Positions 11,001 through 21,821 of a stretch of 64,000 nt of DNA are shown here, in pieces. Every line of letters begins with the position of its first letter. Within the stretch, counting starts at the first letter, position 1. A model generated the notes under the pieces. That model was not told the DNA's origin. It was given only the letters and a program-made list of their open reading frames with translations, and ran no database searches. A program made the position numbers and the translations under genes. This DNA is from Taudactylus pleione (lineage: Eukaryota > Chordata > Amphibia > Anura > Myobatrachidae): assembly GCA_031769625.1 (NCBI GenBank), contig JAUIMM010000115.1, positions 19,546,501 to 19,610,500 on the forward strand. The letters run 5' to 3'.

Positions 11001-11936
11001 TTCACGAGAGCGAGCCTTAAATTGAGCTCCTTTTTGAATGGAAGTACCACGGAGTACTGCTTTTAAGGCACACCAATGTGTGAAAACAGAAGTATCGGTA
11101 GGGGAATTAGTTTGAATATATAATTTAAGAGAATCTGTTAGGGCCTGCCGAGTCTCTGAGTCTTTTAATTGATACTCAGGAAGGCGCCAGGGACGCTTAG
11201 AGGAAATGTGTTTGCCTATACTCCAAATCCACAGGACAGGCGCGTGGTCAGACCAAGCAATAGGGAGGATTTTAACCTTTTTAGTAGATTGTAGAGTTCG
11301 TTTATCCAGAAGGACTAAATCGATTCTGGAGTAACTATTGTGGACCGAAGAGTAAAAGGTATAATCCCTCTCATCAGGTAGATAAGTACGCCAAGCGTCA
11401 TACAAATCATATTCCGCCAATAATTTCTTAAAGGCCAGCGATGGGCCCGTTACACGAGGGGAAGAGGAATGTCCCTGCGGCGAGGACCTGTCTAGTTTAG
11501 GATCGAGGACTAAATTAAAGTCACCCAGCAAAATGAGAGCACCTTGTCTAACTTTAGATATTTCCTCAAAGGTGTCTCGTAAAAAGGGAACCTGTCGGGA
11601 ATTGGGGGCATATAAAGATACTAAAGTAATTAAAGTCTCCTCAACTTTCCCAATGAGAATAAGAAACCTGCCATTCCCATCTTCCACTTTCCTATGTAAT
11701 TCAAATGGAGTGTTAACATGGAACAGTATAGCAACTCCATTACGTTTGAGAGGGCTTTTAGCAGTATAACATACAGGGTATCTATGATCCTTAAATACGG
11801 GGGGGGCTGAGGATGAGAAGTGTGTCTCCTGGAGAGCTACAATATTAGCCTTATGATGATGAAAAGTAGAAAGAGCCAAGCGTCTCTTTTGTGGGGAATT
11901 AAGCCCCTTGACATTTAGCGAAAGAACCTTAACCAT
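8073..11936 (-). CDS. L1 ORF2p: APE endonuclease, reverse transcriptase, Cys-rich C-terminus
   Basis: ORF2p nicks genomic DNA and reverse-transcribes L1 RNA at the nick in the nucleus. The start is placed at MVKVLSLNVKGLN (11936), the usual beginning of the endonuclease fold; the frame stays open 13 codons upstream (to 11975). Length is 1287 aa, typical for L1. Endonuclease, residues 1-235: N8, E37 (QETH), GDFN 138-141, D206 (SRIDLV) and SDHAPV with D230/H231. Reverse transcriptase, about 450-770: D605 (LSLDAEKAFDRL), NGTRQGCPLSPL 660-671 and the FADD catalytic motif 705-708. A C-x3-C-x7-H-x4-C cluster (C1133, C1137, H1145, C1150) matches the L1 C-terminal Cys motif. No internal stop or frameshift. 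ORF1 lies 602 bp upstream. Confidence 0.97.
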   Translation of the reverse strand: MVKVLSLNVKGLNSPQKRRLALSTFHHHKANIVALQETHFSSSAPPVFKDHRYPVCYTAKSPLKRNGVAILFHVNTPFELHRKVEDGNGRFLILIGKVEETLITLVSLYAPNSRQVPFLRDTFEEISKVRQGALILLGDFNLVLDPKLDRSSPQGHSSSPRVTGPSLAFKKLLAEYDLYDAWRTYLPDERDYTFYSSVHNSYSRIDLVLLDKRTLQSTKKVKILPIAWSDHAPVLWIWSIGKHISSKRPWRLPEYQLKDSETRQALTDSLKLYIQTNSPTDTSVFTHWCALKAVLRGTSIQKGAQFKARSRELQNNLETSLRSLESQNQNHPTRALRKQLQEVRTQLQKLFISRMQAAFSRLRHKFYTAGNKASRLLARKLRGQQARNRIKCLLTPSGAKCLNPLDIANLFSDYYAKLYNLREDPSIPQPSATVISSFLDNLSFPSLDADDLESLNAPWSLKEIQEVIQKLPRGKAPGPDGFSNSFYSVFTEALSPILLNLFTEASDIGSFPPEMVEAQIVTIPKPGKDPSECKNYRPIALLNTDVKIFAKLIANRLNPLLPRLIHPDQVGFVHGRQAPDNTRRVLDLVEWVSFNKGQCLLLSLDAEKAFDRLHWDYMRQVLHRYGFRGDILRSINALYSDPSARVFSNGFLSSHFSISNGTRQGCPLSPLIYVLAIEPLAQKIRQSSEFPGLSVYDTSHKLCLFADDVLLFVTDPEISLPSLQGILDTYNAASYYKLNVTKTEALPINISPSYLRSLKSHYPFIWKKSSLSYLGINIPSSIDGVFTENYAPLLLQLSSLATAWMSHEISWLGRIAAFKMMLLPKLMYLFRAIPYDVPGRLLQQMRRLMVSYIWKGKAHKMAYSRMVRPKPQGGLNLPDLTRYHEAALLSQICDWSLPPAVKPWVDLEHALLRHFPLPDLLWIPYRLRPQPPLFPKTILDTLKVWDNSLLAHFDFALPTRNVSLRALSRILPNLNLSYWMSLGMVSFADFLSPSSLISYTDLCIKYPLGSSAWFYYLQLTHWYALMNTGPTVFQTPPHLILSKFNNPSSRGAISFWYSVLSPIAPTVKSPAQLRWEADLQRTFTFSQWETIYFSTFSISKCTNHIEMYVKLLNRLYLTPSRLHKIWPTVSKFCWRLCHSEGSIFHVFWDCPVIRPFWEEVFNLIKDVLGLTLIPDPSLALLHWYPISVPKSDRYVLGHILISAKATIAQSWKSPSPPPFAKVITKTQSHFEMETREAPHSVTISSPTVKWYPWYLYVTNGGPPPLSLPSPVPQGASPFNLNETPERD

Positions 11937-12538
11937 TGGGACATTGAAAACAGTGCATAATGTAAGCTCCTCCAAGTATACATGTCAGACAGCAGCAAAA
12001 CAAAAAGGAAAAGTTACAGATGTACATAAAAAAAAAAAAGAAGAAGGAGAAAAATAAAAAACTAAGGTAAAAAAGAAAAATAGAGAACCCAAAAGGCCCG
12101 GTATATCGGGCCACAGTAGTTGCCGTGAGAAAACAATACGGCAACATGGTTAACATGTGGGGCGGGTCGTGACAATACCCATCCCTGAGACCTATTATGA
12201 GACATAATATAAACATATAATGATATAACATATTTACCTACCCCTCTCCATCCTAACAGCAGGGAGATAGTCCCAATACATATTATGATGGAAAAGAGGA
12301 TAGGAGGAGGGGAAAGGGATTATTGTAGTCAAACAGTAAACCACTTATTGTAAACAAAACAATACACAGAAGTTGTAAATAAACAACAGACCTTTACACC
12401 AGTAAGTTCTTATGAAACGACATAACATGAAACGACTGCAAAAGAAATCCAAATCTGTATCTATGAAAGAAACAGAGTTCTGACGTTGGGAAAAAAGAAA
12501 AATGGAAGGGATTTCAGAAAAGGCAGCAAAAATCGGCT
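11937..12538 (-). other. L1 inter-ORF spacer with pyrimidine tract
   Basis: 602 bp between the ORF1 stop and the ORF2 start, much longer than the roughly 60 bp of human L1. In element sense it has a pyrimidine-rich tract (about 12075-12028) some 90-140 bases before ORF2, and short frames without recognisable domains (e.g. 12231-11929). It could affect how ORF2 is translated, but this is inference. Confidence 0.7.
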
Positions 12539-13474
12539 TCATCCCACTCGAGACCACTCCGATTGGATAGGGAGAGCTTGTGAAGGTGTAGGGATCGAGA
12601 CCGGAATCTCCCATTCTGCTAGTAATTTAACGCCAGCTTCCGGGGAAGAGATTACAAATGTCGAGCCATCTTTTCGTACTAGGAGCTTCACCGGGAACCC
12701 CCATCTATACTGGATGTCGTTATTCCGAAGCGCCTTCGTAAGAGGTTGGAATGTCCTCCGTGTATTTATAGTATGAATCGAGAAATCAGGAAACAACTGT
12801 AGGTTATTAAGGACTTCCACATCTGTCGAATCACGTGCCGCCCTGAGTATCTCTTCTTTGATGTGAAAGAAGTGAAGTCGCAGGAGAACGTCTCTGGGAG
12901 AACCTGCTGGAGCTGAGCGGGGCTTAGGTAGGCGATGAATGCGGTCGATCAATAAGTCCCGAACTTCTACAGATGGCAATAGCTTCTGAAAGATATTTAA
13001 AGCAAAGGACTGAAGTTCTGAATTTGATACCGATTCCGGGACGCCTCTAATTTTAACGTTGTTCCTCCGGGATCTATCTTCTAAATCTGCCAATTTGTTT
13101 TTGACCGCCGTCAACTCCGTAAGGACCGAATTGTGAGAGGTTAGAAGGTCATTATGCGAGGAGACTAGTTCTTGCATCTTAGTCTCCAAGTTATTCGTGC
13201 GGTCTCCAATACCTGTCACTTCAGTAGTGAGTTGCTTAATAGACACTTGAAAGTCAGAGGTAAGGTCCGTGCGGAATGCCTGAAGCATTTGGTGAAGAGT
13301 GCGGACAGTAAGCGGAGCATCAGCAGAAATATCAAGGTTGACGTCAGGGACAGGAGAAGGAACAGCCTTAGTTGTCAGCGGAGATTTCCCAGTAGAAGAA
13401 GAATCGGTGGTTCTCTGTGCTACAAATTTAATAGGAGGCGCGAGAGTAGACAACTTGCCTCTTTTGTTGGGCAT
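12539..13474 (-). CDS. L1 ORF1p: coiled coil, RRM and C-terminal domain nucleic-acid chaperone
   Basis: ORF1p coats L1 RNA as a trimer and is needed for retrotransposition; it forms cytoplasmic RNPs with ORF2p. The start is set at MPNKRGK (13474); seven further codons are open upstream (MLYEDAS, 13495), but a basic N-terminus after MPNK is more plausible. 311 aa, close to mammalian ORF1p. Residues 1-55 are polar and probably disordered. Residues about 58-138 form a predicted coiled coil (LHQMLQAFRTDL ... LTAVKNKLADLEDRSRRNN). The RRM follows from NNVKIRGVPES (138-148) through DRIHRLPKPR and DVLLRLHFF, then the C-terminal domain with TRRTFQPLTKALR and YRWGFPVKLLV. No stop or frameshift. Confidence 0.95.
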   Translation of the reverse strand: MPNKRGKLSTLAPPIKFVAQRTTDSSSTGKSPLTTKAVPSPVPDVNLDISADAPLTVRTLHQMLQAFRTDLTSDFQVSIKQLTTEVTGIGDRTNNLETKMQELVSSHNDLLTSHNSVLTELTAVKNKLADLEDRSRRNNVKIRGVPESVSNSELQSFALNIFQKLLPSVEVRDLLIDRIHRLPKPRSAPAGSPRDVLLRLHFFHIKEEILRAARDSTDVEVLNNLQLFPDFSIHTINTRRTFQPLTKALRNNDIQYRWGFPVKLLVRKDGSTFVISSPEAGVKLLAEWEIPVSIPTPSQALPIQSEWSRVG

Positions 13475-14342
13475 ACTGGCGTCTTCGTATAGCAAATATG
13501 GGAAGATAGATGGTTACTGTTACCAACAGTGTAGTATTAGGTAAATATGGGCTGTGGAGGTCTCATAGGGATGAGAAAGTAAATCACTGAAAAAACATGA
13601 CAGCAATGTATGCTATTATCCTGGTATGAGGAAGATATAGAGGAATGCAATGTTCATCCAATAGGGGGATTGTAGTATTGGAATGGATAGGGCATACAGA
13701 AAGTTGATAAGTGCAGAACCAGCAAGAAGCAAGTATGTTATGGGCATGTAGCCCTGATCCAAAATGGCGCCCTCGGCCTCCTCAGAGGCGTCTAATGGAG
13801 TCTGGTCAGCAGCAGCCCTGGGAGAGGAGAGAACCGGCACAGCTGAGGAAAGCAAGGACCAGGGGACGCACTCACCGCGACCAGGAGCGCCGGGCAGCGC
13901 CCGTTACAGCAGCGCCACGCGGGACCCCGCCGGAGCTCCAGGCCACGATCCGCGGCACCCGGATGGTAAGTAGATCCACTCAGAGGGATAAGGTCGGCCG
14001 GCGGGGGACAGCGGCTAGTAGAAGGCGACCCGGCATCCACGGCAGCCGCAGGGCAGCTCCGTGTGGAGTTTCGTCAAGCCGCGCGGCACTCCACGATCCG
14101 CCGCGGGCAGATGACCCAAAATTTAGGCCGCGGCTTCTGGCGCGAGAAGGCCTCTGGTCTCCCGCCTCCGCACCAACGATTCCGGGAAGGCTAATTTCAC
14201 TTCCCCTGCACCTAGCTCCACCACAGCCAGTATGTGGGGGAAAAAAAAAGTCCCTTTATATGCTGAGGAAGGGGTTTACAGGCTTCCTCGGACGGAGCTC
14301 CCGTACAGTGCTGCCACTCAGGTCTGCAGTCAGGCCACACCC
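13475..14342 (-). promoter_or_regulatory. L1 5'UTR, presumed internal promoter
   Basis: 868 bp of sequence clearly richer in G+C and CpG than its surroundings (densest at about 13780-14200), extending to the target duplication. By analogy with other L1s it should contain an internal RNA polymerase II promoter. One motif, gccattttgg in element sense at 13759-13768, resembles a YY1 site, but lies about 580 bp inside the element and not at the extreme 5' end as in human L1. The plus-strand open frame 13711-14658 crosses out of the element and is an artefact of high GC. Confidence 0.7.
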
Positions 14343-14358
14343 CAGGATGCTTGCTTTT
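14343..14358. repeat. Target-site duplication of the L1, 5'-side copy
   Basis: Identical to 7842-7857. It is followed by aacactg, which on the opposite strand gives tt before aaaa, completing the TT/AAAA endonuclease site. Confidence 0.95.
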
Positions 14359-14617
14359 AACACTGCCTGCTGCCTGCGGGACCTCTCACAGGTGAAGGAG
14401 CTGAGTGGTTGGATATGTAGACAGAGAGCTAATACAAACAGAGGGAGCCTGAGTTCAAAAGAAGTAGGGAGGCCAAAGCAGATTAGTAGCAATAACAGTG
14501 ATAGTAAAGAGAGCAAGGGGGCAGTAATAAGATTGGGTCAATTTAAAATGCTGCTATACACCTGCAAAGTTCTATTTGCACCTTTGTTTACATCCTTTAG
14601 TAATGTAATGGTGACTA

Positions 14618-15366
14618 ATGGTGCATACACACTGTCAGATCTGTCAAACGAACTATGAACTATGAACGACGAACTACGAACGATTTTAACAATTTTACCA
14701 ACGATTTCATGAACTAAAAACTATGGGCCTGATTCAGACCCACTCGCAAGCGGCTGTCCGCTCGCAAGTGGGTCGATGTTGTGCTCTGCGCATGTGCACG
14801 ACGGCGTGAGCTCCGTCGTGCGCATGCGCCAGACGCGACGATCGAAGGACTTTCCTTCGCTCGTTGTGTCTGATCAAAGGGGGCGTGCTGTCGATGTTGA
14901 TTGATGTCAGTGGGAGTGATTTTGGCTCTGATAGAGCCAAAATCACTCCGGGGCTTGCGGTTGAAAACCTCAACCGCAGGCTCCGGCTCGCAGTTTCGAT
15001 GGTCGTGATGGTCACGACCATCGCGGCCATCAAACTGCACGCTCGTATAGGCTGTGGGTGGTGACCCACAGCTATATGAGCGTCCAGGAGGACGCTCCAT
15101 TTTTATGGAGGGCGGCCCTCATTCAGAGCGTGCGCTCTGCTCAGAGTGTGAACGATTTTTGACAGTATTAAAATGAATGAAAATCGACCAAATCTGACTC
15201 CAAACACATCAGATGTCAGATATCGTTATCTGACAAACAAGAACGCGCATCGTTCATCGTTGTATGTTCACATGTCAGATTTTCTTTCAGATGTGAACGT
15301 TTGAACAATTTTTAAAATCGTTATCGTTCTAATCTGAAAGAAAATCTGACCATGTGTATTCACCAT
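14618..15366. mobile_element. Palindromic MITE interrupted by a GC-rich insert
   Basis: Termini atggtgcatacacactgtcagat and atctgaccatgtgtattcaccat are inverted repeats flanked by TA on both sides (14616-14617, 15367-15368). The AT-rich arms, with repeated 'gaacgat' words, are split by a GC-rich segment at about 14725-15150 that opens with gggcctgattcagaccc, a PIF-type end, and contains several small palindromes. The insert's right end (ggccctcattcagagcg) is in the same orientation as its left end, so its boundary is uncertain. Open frames here are palindrome artefacts. Confidence 0.6.
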
Positions 15367-15368
15367 TA

Positions 15369-15800
15369 CAATTATACCCATTTATTAACCTCATACAACT
15401 ATAGATACAAGCTGTGAATGTCATTACCCTCCTTTCCCTTGTAAATTTAACTCTATCGATTTCAGTGCCAACCCACAAACCTCTAATGTCCTAGTGTGCC
15501 ATCAATAGAATTTAAAATAACCCCCATGGTTTGTATTTTTACATTTTGAGGATTTTATGTTTGATACCTATGATTTGTGTGTGATATTCACCTACAAATG
15601 ATTTTTATTTGTTGATTTCTATCAGAGGTATTGTTCACTAACATTATATAAATTATATTGAATTATATTGATTATATTGAATAAGCCATTGAAATAAATG
15701 TTGTATTCTCTAGGATAGTAATAAGTAACAGGAGATCCCAAGTCCTTATGCAGCTCTCTGAGTCATCACCTGCAGCCCTAGCTCTTCTCTTTTTCAGATT
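15369..15800. other. AT-rich non-genic stretch
   Basis: Nothing recognisable. Confidence 0.5.
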
Positions 15801-15981
15801 AAGGGGTCTATTTACTAAGCTTTGTTAGGAGATAAAGTGAACGGTGATAAGGTACCAGCCAATCAACTCCTAACTGCCATTTTTCAAACACAGCCTGTGA
15901 CATGGCAGTTAGGAGCTGATTGGTTGGTACCTTATAACCGTTCACTTTATCTCCTAACACAGCTTAGTAAATAAACCCCTA
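15801..15981. mobile_element. Foldback MITE ('aggggtctatttactaagc' family)
   Basis: Nearly the whole 181 bp is one palindrome: aggggtctatttactaagct at the left, agcttagtaaataaacccct at the right, with internal matching blocks (gagataaagtgaacgg / ccgttcactttatctc; cagttaggag...). A related copy split by another insertion is at 23036-23534. Confidence 0.75.
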
Positions 15982-16382
15982 AGTCTGACCTTGATCATAT
16001 TCTTTTCCTGTAGCTAACAAATACCACATCATAGGACCTACACTATATTAGGTGGTCTCCTCCACACAACGCATGGAGGTCACCCAGTGCCAGAAGCACT
16101 TCAGACATCAGGGGAGGAGGGGCATGTCTTCTACACCACATGCTCTCGTTCCTTCCTCTGCAGAAGAGATCTGTGTGATTTCTGATAATTTATGCAAGAG
16201 AAAACAAAACAAATATCCACAGCACCCTGCATCGGGTCAGCAAAAGAGACATGCATCCTCCTACATAATAATCAAATGCAAAGGACTCAGGGCAAGATGG
16301 ATAATGACCGCATATATAACGGACTTACTTACCTGAGGGATCTGCCTACTAACCTGAGAGATTTTCTGCCGGTATATTCTAA

Positions 16383-16535
16383 TTTATTATTATTATTTTT
16401 TTTAATCTTTTTATTAAAGGTTTTTTCATTACATCAAAAAACATGTAGAGAAGTATACAGTATAAATTAAGGCAGTTTATGTGAAAGTTACCAGACAAGT
16501 TGTCTGAGGGAGTCAAATGGATCTCAACATACCAT

Positions 16536-16580
<45 letters not shown>

Positions 16581-16935
16581 GGCACTACAAAATATAACAA
16601 ATTATATACGTGGGATCCGACAATGTAGAAAAAGAGAAAGAAGGGAAAAGTGGGAGAAGGGGAACTGAATGGAGGGGGGAATTCCAGTGAATATAGAACT
16701 AAATTGTTCAAGAAGCTATATCTGGGGATAGAATTTAAACTAAATAGTTGTCAACGGTCGTTCAGCTTTAAAGTGAGTGCTCCATGGAGTCCAGACCTTA
16801 ACGAAGTGATTAGGAGTAACATGTATAGTTGAAGAGATACGTTCCATCCTGGACCAGATAGCATTAATAGGAGGGGGGTGCAGTAGATTTCCATTGCGCT
16901 ACTATCAGACATTTAGCTGCGTTCAAAATGTGTTT
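16383..16935 (-). pseudogene. 5'-truncated, decayed L1 3' end
   Basis: On the minus strand the segment ends in a poly(A)-like tail (plus strand: poly-T at about 16393-16400 followed by aatctttttattaaagg). The 5' part, about 16935-16790, translates with stops to an L1 ORF2 C-terminus: IKHILNAAKCLIVAQWKS..PPS and later LDSMEH. An (at) microsatellite lies in its 3' portion at 16541-16576. No target duplication identified. It is not the same subfamily as the young L1 in its 3' sequence. Confidence 0.6.
16541..16576. repeat. (AT)n microsatellite
   Basis: About 18 uninterrupted at units. Confidence 0.9.
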
Positions 16936-19041
16936 GATTAACTTTTGTTGAGTATGTGCAATACTCGGGATAGGGCTCGGACAGCTCTGCGATACCCAGG
17001 TGACGTAATGCGCATGCGTGACCATTGGGCTGCACATAAGCTAGTGGCCACTACAGGGAGGGTTCATTAGAATGATATTGAATCCTGGCTAATATGGGAT
17101 CATTTTATGTGGCACTAATGCAGTTGAGTTTCTCTACTTGACTACGGTGGCTAATACTGCAATAGGACTCCCAGGGCAAAACCTATGACTATCGGTATCA
17201 TTGTTTTGTATAAGGTCAAATATATATGTGATTATCATTATATATCATTCTTGGTAAGTGATTATTTTTTTGTTCCTAATATTGTACAACAGGGATAGAG
17301 TGAGTCACTAACATTGATTGCTACCCATACACAGGGGTTGCTAGTGAAGGTTTGGGATCACTTTAAGAAGTAATAAATCTAAATGTCACCATAGGTTTCA
17401 TTGACCGTGTAACCTCCTAGTATACCTATTGTAACAATGCCTTCTGAAAAAGTGTATAATAGTTCTAGAAATTCAAAGCACTTGTTGACAAGTGAACAAT
17501 ATAAAGCAATAAATACCGTGTACACCTGACAAGACACTTTACACAGATTGACGAAGAATCAAAAGCTACATTTTACAGTAAGTAAACATTTACATTCTTC
17601 TGATAAGAGTGCTACACAAAGTATACAATAACTGAGAGCCACACCATCATGTTCCCTGACACACAGGACTGATGACAAATGTTTCATGGCATATTAGAAT
17701 AATGTTATAAGTCCTGTTTGTTTTATGTGTCCACATTAGTAATAGTATACAATCTTGAGGTGACTTTGTGTAGATGACTCTTGGGCTTTCAGTGGCTCCA
17801 TTGCAGTAGGCTGATGACTTTACACACAAAGTAATAGTTGTCACCAAGGGACAACATTTTCAACCATTCATATTTATTCTTCCCCAGATATCCACTTTAG
17901 TGATGATGCTGTACACTGATTTTGTACAATTCTTGCCTAGATTGGCCAAATTGCCCTAAGAACTGTGCGTAGTGTAGGGTGTCTCATACTTATAGATTTG
18001 ACAGATTATTGGCAGACAGACAGAACCAGTTAAAACCCATTTCCTCACCTGTATTTCTTTGTATTGGGGTGACAGTTATGGAAAGCTCCCCTAGCTATTG
18101 TTACACAAACACTTCAATAGAGAGCAACGCAGGTCCTGTGAAAAGCATGAAAGAAACATTTGCAACTGTAAGTCGAATGTCCATTTCACTACAGTCTATG
18201 GGATGATAAAAAATAAGTGCTTGCAACCTGCACGCACTCTGAGTGTACTTTGCTGACCTCTATGTGTTGTCACCACACCATCTATATCTGGCTTCCTTTT
18301 GAATGATACCAGAATTTGATTCTTTGCTCTTTCTTTCCAGTCTCTTGTTATATGAGAATGGCAACTTAACTACTGTACTCTGACTTTACATTTACTGTAC
18401 TTTACCGTTAATTCACTATGGTATACTAAAATGTGAACCTCTGCTGGGTTCAACAATGGTTTTAAGCTGAAGGAGTTGTGAAATCAAAGTAAATCTGTAA
18501 TTTTATTATGATGTTTCAAAACCCATTGTCAGTAAATATATATATTTTAGGTCATTTTTGCACCTAATGGTTCTTGTCTATTATATCTGCAGAATAAAAT
18601 TGCAGATATAATAAAAGATATTCATAACTAGCAGTTACCTCACTGAACACACTGTTTTAAACAAGTATTAACAACATATTCATTAATGTACTGTGGTTTG
18701 AATGTAAACAGATTCTTCTTACATGTACCTCTGTCTCACGTAAAGGAATCCAATTATAAATAAGCCAAACCACAACTGCTGATGCTGACTAGTCATTCAG
18801 CACTGCCTGTAACGCAGATATACTATAATAAATAAACAAATGTACAGCCTAATCAATTTAACAAAAATAAGGTCATGGCATTACTGGCCAGTATCACTAG
18901 GGGGTGTCTCACTGCTATGTGGTGCCAATAGTCTCCAAGCGCTGTGTCAGCTCAGATTTCAGCTTTCAGTTCCACTTCGTTTTTAAAAACAATAATTATA
19001 AATAATCACAATACAAAAAAGACAATTATTTAAAACTCTTT
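16936..19041. other. Non-genic stretch, nothing recognised
   Basis: AT-rich, apparently single-copy sequence with only short random open frames on both strands. I see no transposon ends or exon-like structure that I can support. Confidence 0.5.
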
Positions 19042-19980
19042 GGGGCATATTTACCATTATTCTGTAATTGGTCCAGATAACTGTAAGTTTGCATGCAGCG
19101 GCAAAAGGAAATGATGTATCTGAGGAATGTACTGTACCAAAAAACAACTGCAGGGACATGGGCTCCAATAAGAGCCCATACCTTTGATGTGTAATAACTG
19201 AAATGATCATTAGTGTGATCACTTTACTTTTGGGTACTGACCAAGCAGATTGGACATATCAGAGATATCTGCTCTGGTCCCTCAGATTTCAATTGCAAAA
19301 GCAGTCCCTATAGGTTTCTATGAGGACTGGTAAATTGTGAAATATACAAAGTTCCACAAATCGTAGCTAGTCTGAGCTTTGCTTCGGTAGCTAAGTCCAT
19401 CTTTAGATGGCATTAGCCATTGTAGCCTATGGGCTACATTACCGCAGCTGAAGTCCGTGCATGTGCAAATAGACATTATCAGAGAGGAATCCTAAAGGTG
19501 CCCATACACAGGATGATTTTTTACACGATATGGCCAGTTACGACAGGTTGGAAAGACCAATCGTGTGAAAATAGGTGTATTTTGTGTGTTCTGCGACCCA
19601 GATGCGCGTCCCCGCCGTCGTCTAGTTGTATCGCAGATCAGATAGTTTTGCAGAGAGATCTACAATATTTTGAGTACAATATGATACACTTCTATGCATG
19701 CTATGAACGTAACGATCAATTGTACACCATTTAACCACATCTTATGAAAAATTTCAAGGGAAGAATTTCAAGGGCAATTGTACAACTCATTTTACCAACT
19801 TTGAATCACACCGTGTATGGGGGCCTTAAGATCTAATGGCATTAGCTATCGGGCCATAACACGTGTCAGATAGGCATGCTAATTCATGTTGGCAGCATTA
19901 TTCTACTTATAAACTGCAAATACGATTACGGATATTTTTACTGTTATTGGGGCCCCTCACACATTGATAAATATGCTCCC
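19042..19980. mobile_element. MITE with 'ggggcatatttaccat' ends and a nested element
   Basis: The left end ggggcatatttaccattatt and right end tgataaatatgctccc are imperfect inverted repeats. The same left-end word, ggggcatatttatca, recurs at about 30643. The interior holds a second MITE at 19493-19829. No clear target duplication. Confidence 0.5.
19493..19829. mobile_element. Nested MITE with 'aaggtgcccatacac' ends
   Basis: The left end taaaggtgcccatacac and right end gtgtatgggggccttaa are inverted repeats. The right flank contains TTAA, the left TAAA, so a TTAA or TA target is possible but not established. Non-coding. Confidence 0.55.
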
Positions 19981-20225
19981 AAGATAAGTGCCTATTGAAA
20001 ACTAGATATTGATTAATCCATTTGCTAGGAATAGTAATGGAAAATATATGAATTGTGATCTTTGCTTCATCTCTCAGTACCTGTTAGGAATAATATGCAG
20101 ATGTCAGCAGAAGTGTAACGTAAATGAGGTGAGTGGAAACTGAAAACATCAAGCAAGCCAGATATAGAACACACTGAAAGAGGTGAAGTAAACCAAAAGA
20201 AGTTGAGAATAACAGATAAAAACAA

Positions 20226-20551
20226 GGGATGGGTATGGGATGCCGGCGCTCGGAATCCTGGCAGTCAGAATCCCAATGCCGGCATCCCGACAGGGTTAGA
20301 ATACCGACACTTGTAGGTCAGTATTCTAACCTTCCCCTTCTACCTAACCATAGCCCTCCCTCCTCGGTGCCTGACCCTAAACTCCCCTCCTAGTGCCTAA
20401 ACCTAACTTCCCCCTCCCTGCACCCTAAACCTAACCCTCCCCCCTTAGTGCTTAACCCTAGACCTCCCCCTAGTGCCTAACCCTAATCCCTAATGCTAAT
20501 CCTAACCCTCCCCCCCAACCCCGCTACTTACCTTTGGGATTCCGGCTAGTG
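20226..20551. mobile_element. hAT-like MITE with TTAGG-rich interior, copy 3 (reversed, truncated)
   Basis: Begins gggatgggtatgggatgcc, which is the reverse complement of the right end of the copy at 690-1043, and continues with cctaaccctaa-type units (about 20325-20520), i.e. TTAGGG-like repeats on the minus strand. It breaks off at gggattccggctag without the opposite terminus. Confidence 0.65.
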
Positions 20552-21755
20552 GAGGCATGGCCAAACATTGAGATGTGGCCACACCCACTTGTTAAAAATT
20601 TGAGTTAAAATACTATGCTTTGCGGTGACATATGCCTAGAAGGGGGCATTCCACCTCCTCCATGGCCGTCCTGGGCCCCCTCCAGGCCCCTCAGATAAGC
20701 CTGGGCCCAGGTAATTAGTACCCTCCGCACCACTCTCTTGGCACCACTGGCAGCAGTGTCTAATGTGGTTGTGGTTTTATATAGCTATATGTATGAATAT
20801 TTGTTATGCCAAAGAGCAATAATCAAATTCAACACCCACTAGCCCCACATGCCACTATTCAAGAAATAGATCACTGATATAAAATGTGCAGATTAGAAAT
20901 GTATATATTGTACAATACAAGAGAATTATAGTGACCCCTGCAGAATACAGAGAACATTTTAGTGACACCATTATACAATTGAAACAATACAGAGAACATT
21001 AAATGCAATAGAAAGAACATTCTAATTACATCCATACAATATAGAGACCATTCTAATGATCTCTATGCAATGTAGAGACAATTCTAGAGATCACAAAGCA
21101 AAACAAGTGTTATTTTAGTGATTTCTATATATTACAGATAACAATTATAGCAACAATTATATTACAGCAATTTGTAATTAACACTGGCCAGTTTTTCTTC
21201 CAGGACTATTCATTTTACAAATGAGTGGAGCAGTAAGTATGCAAGTCATCGACAATTTCAGGTAAAAGTGGTGCCAGACATTTACTTCATAGCAAACGCT
21301 TTTCATGCTGGAGCAAATGGCGAGGAATGGTGAGTGCAGGTCTGCACCCCAAATCTGGGAGTGGCGAGTGCAGTGGATTTCTGACTTTGTATATTTTAAG
21401 TTTTAATTAACCTTTTGTGATCATAGCTTTCTCATGCACCCCTTTGCAAGCTCATTTATAATAACCTGTGTCAGCTGCCTTTTTGGTAGAAGCTATGTTT
21501 GGTGACTGCCTTGCCTTTAAAAGCCATTAGCTGGCAGGTGAGCTTTAAACCAGGTAACATTTTTTCAGTTTAAACTCTGTGATAGCATCTACCAGGTTTC
21601 AATAAGTATGACAGGTAGTGTAGGACCTGCAGAGAAAAGGGGTCCCGTGATGTGGGCTGCAGGCTTAAAAGCATCGATCAATCCATGAACCAAAATCCCA
21701 TTATTTATTTATATATTATTGTGAGTGATTTAACAATGGTGAGTGCTGAGTTTTT
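20552..21755. other. Non-genic stretch
   Basis: 20560-20760 is moderately GC-rich and probably repeat-derived (cctgggccccctccaggcccc; a similar word occurs at about 40128-40157), of unknown class. 20880-21180 shows recurring 'acaatacagagaacattttagtga' words about 50-60 bp apart, a very degraded tandem structure. No gene. Confidence 0.4.
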
Positions 21756-21761
21756 GTTTTT

Positions 21762-21783
21762 ATATATACATATATATATACAG

Positions 21784-21821
<38 letters not shown>

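Larger units (their letters stand above)
7858..14342 (-). mobile_element. Full-length L1 retrotransposon
   Basis: About 6.5 kb, minus strand. In element order: 5'UTR (14342-13475), ORF1, a 602-bp spacer, ORF2, 3'UTR and a poly(A) tail visible as T's at 7858-7874. The 16-bp flanking duplication is perfect and the target matches TT/AAAA, so integration was by target-primed reverse transcription. Both ORFs are open with all key residues visible, so the copy is young and may be competent. The 868-bp CpG-rich 5' region suggests that little or nothing was lost at the 5' end. Confidence 0.95.

Noticed and set aside
13711..14658. Plus-strand open frame of 315 codons
   Set aside because: It runs antisense through the CpG-rich L1 5'UTR and across the target duplication into flanking DNA; composition explains its length.
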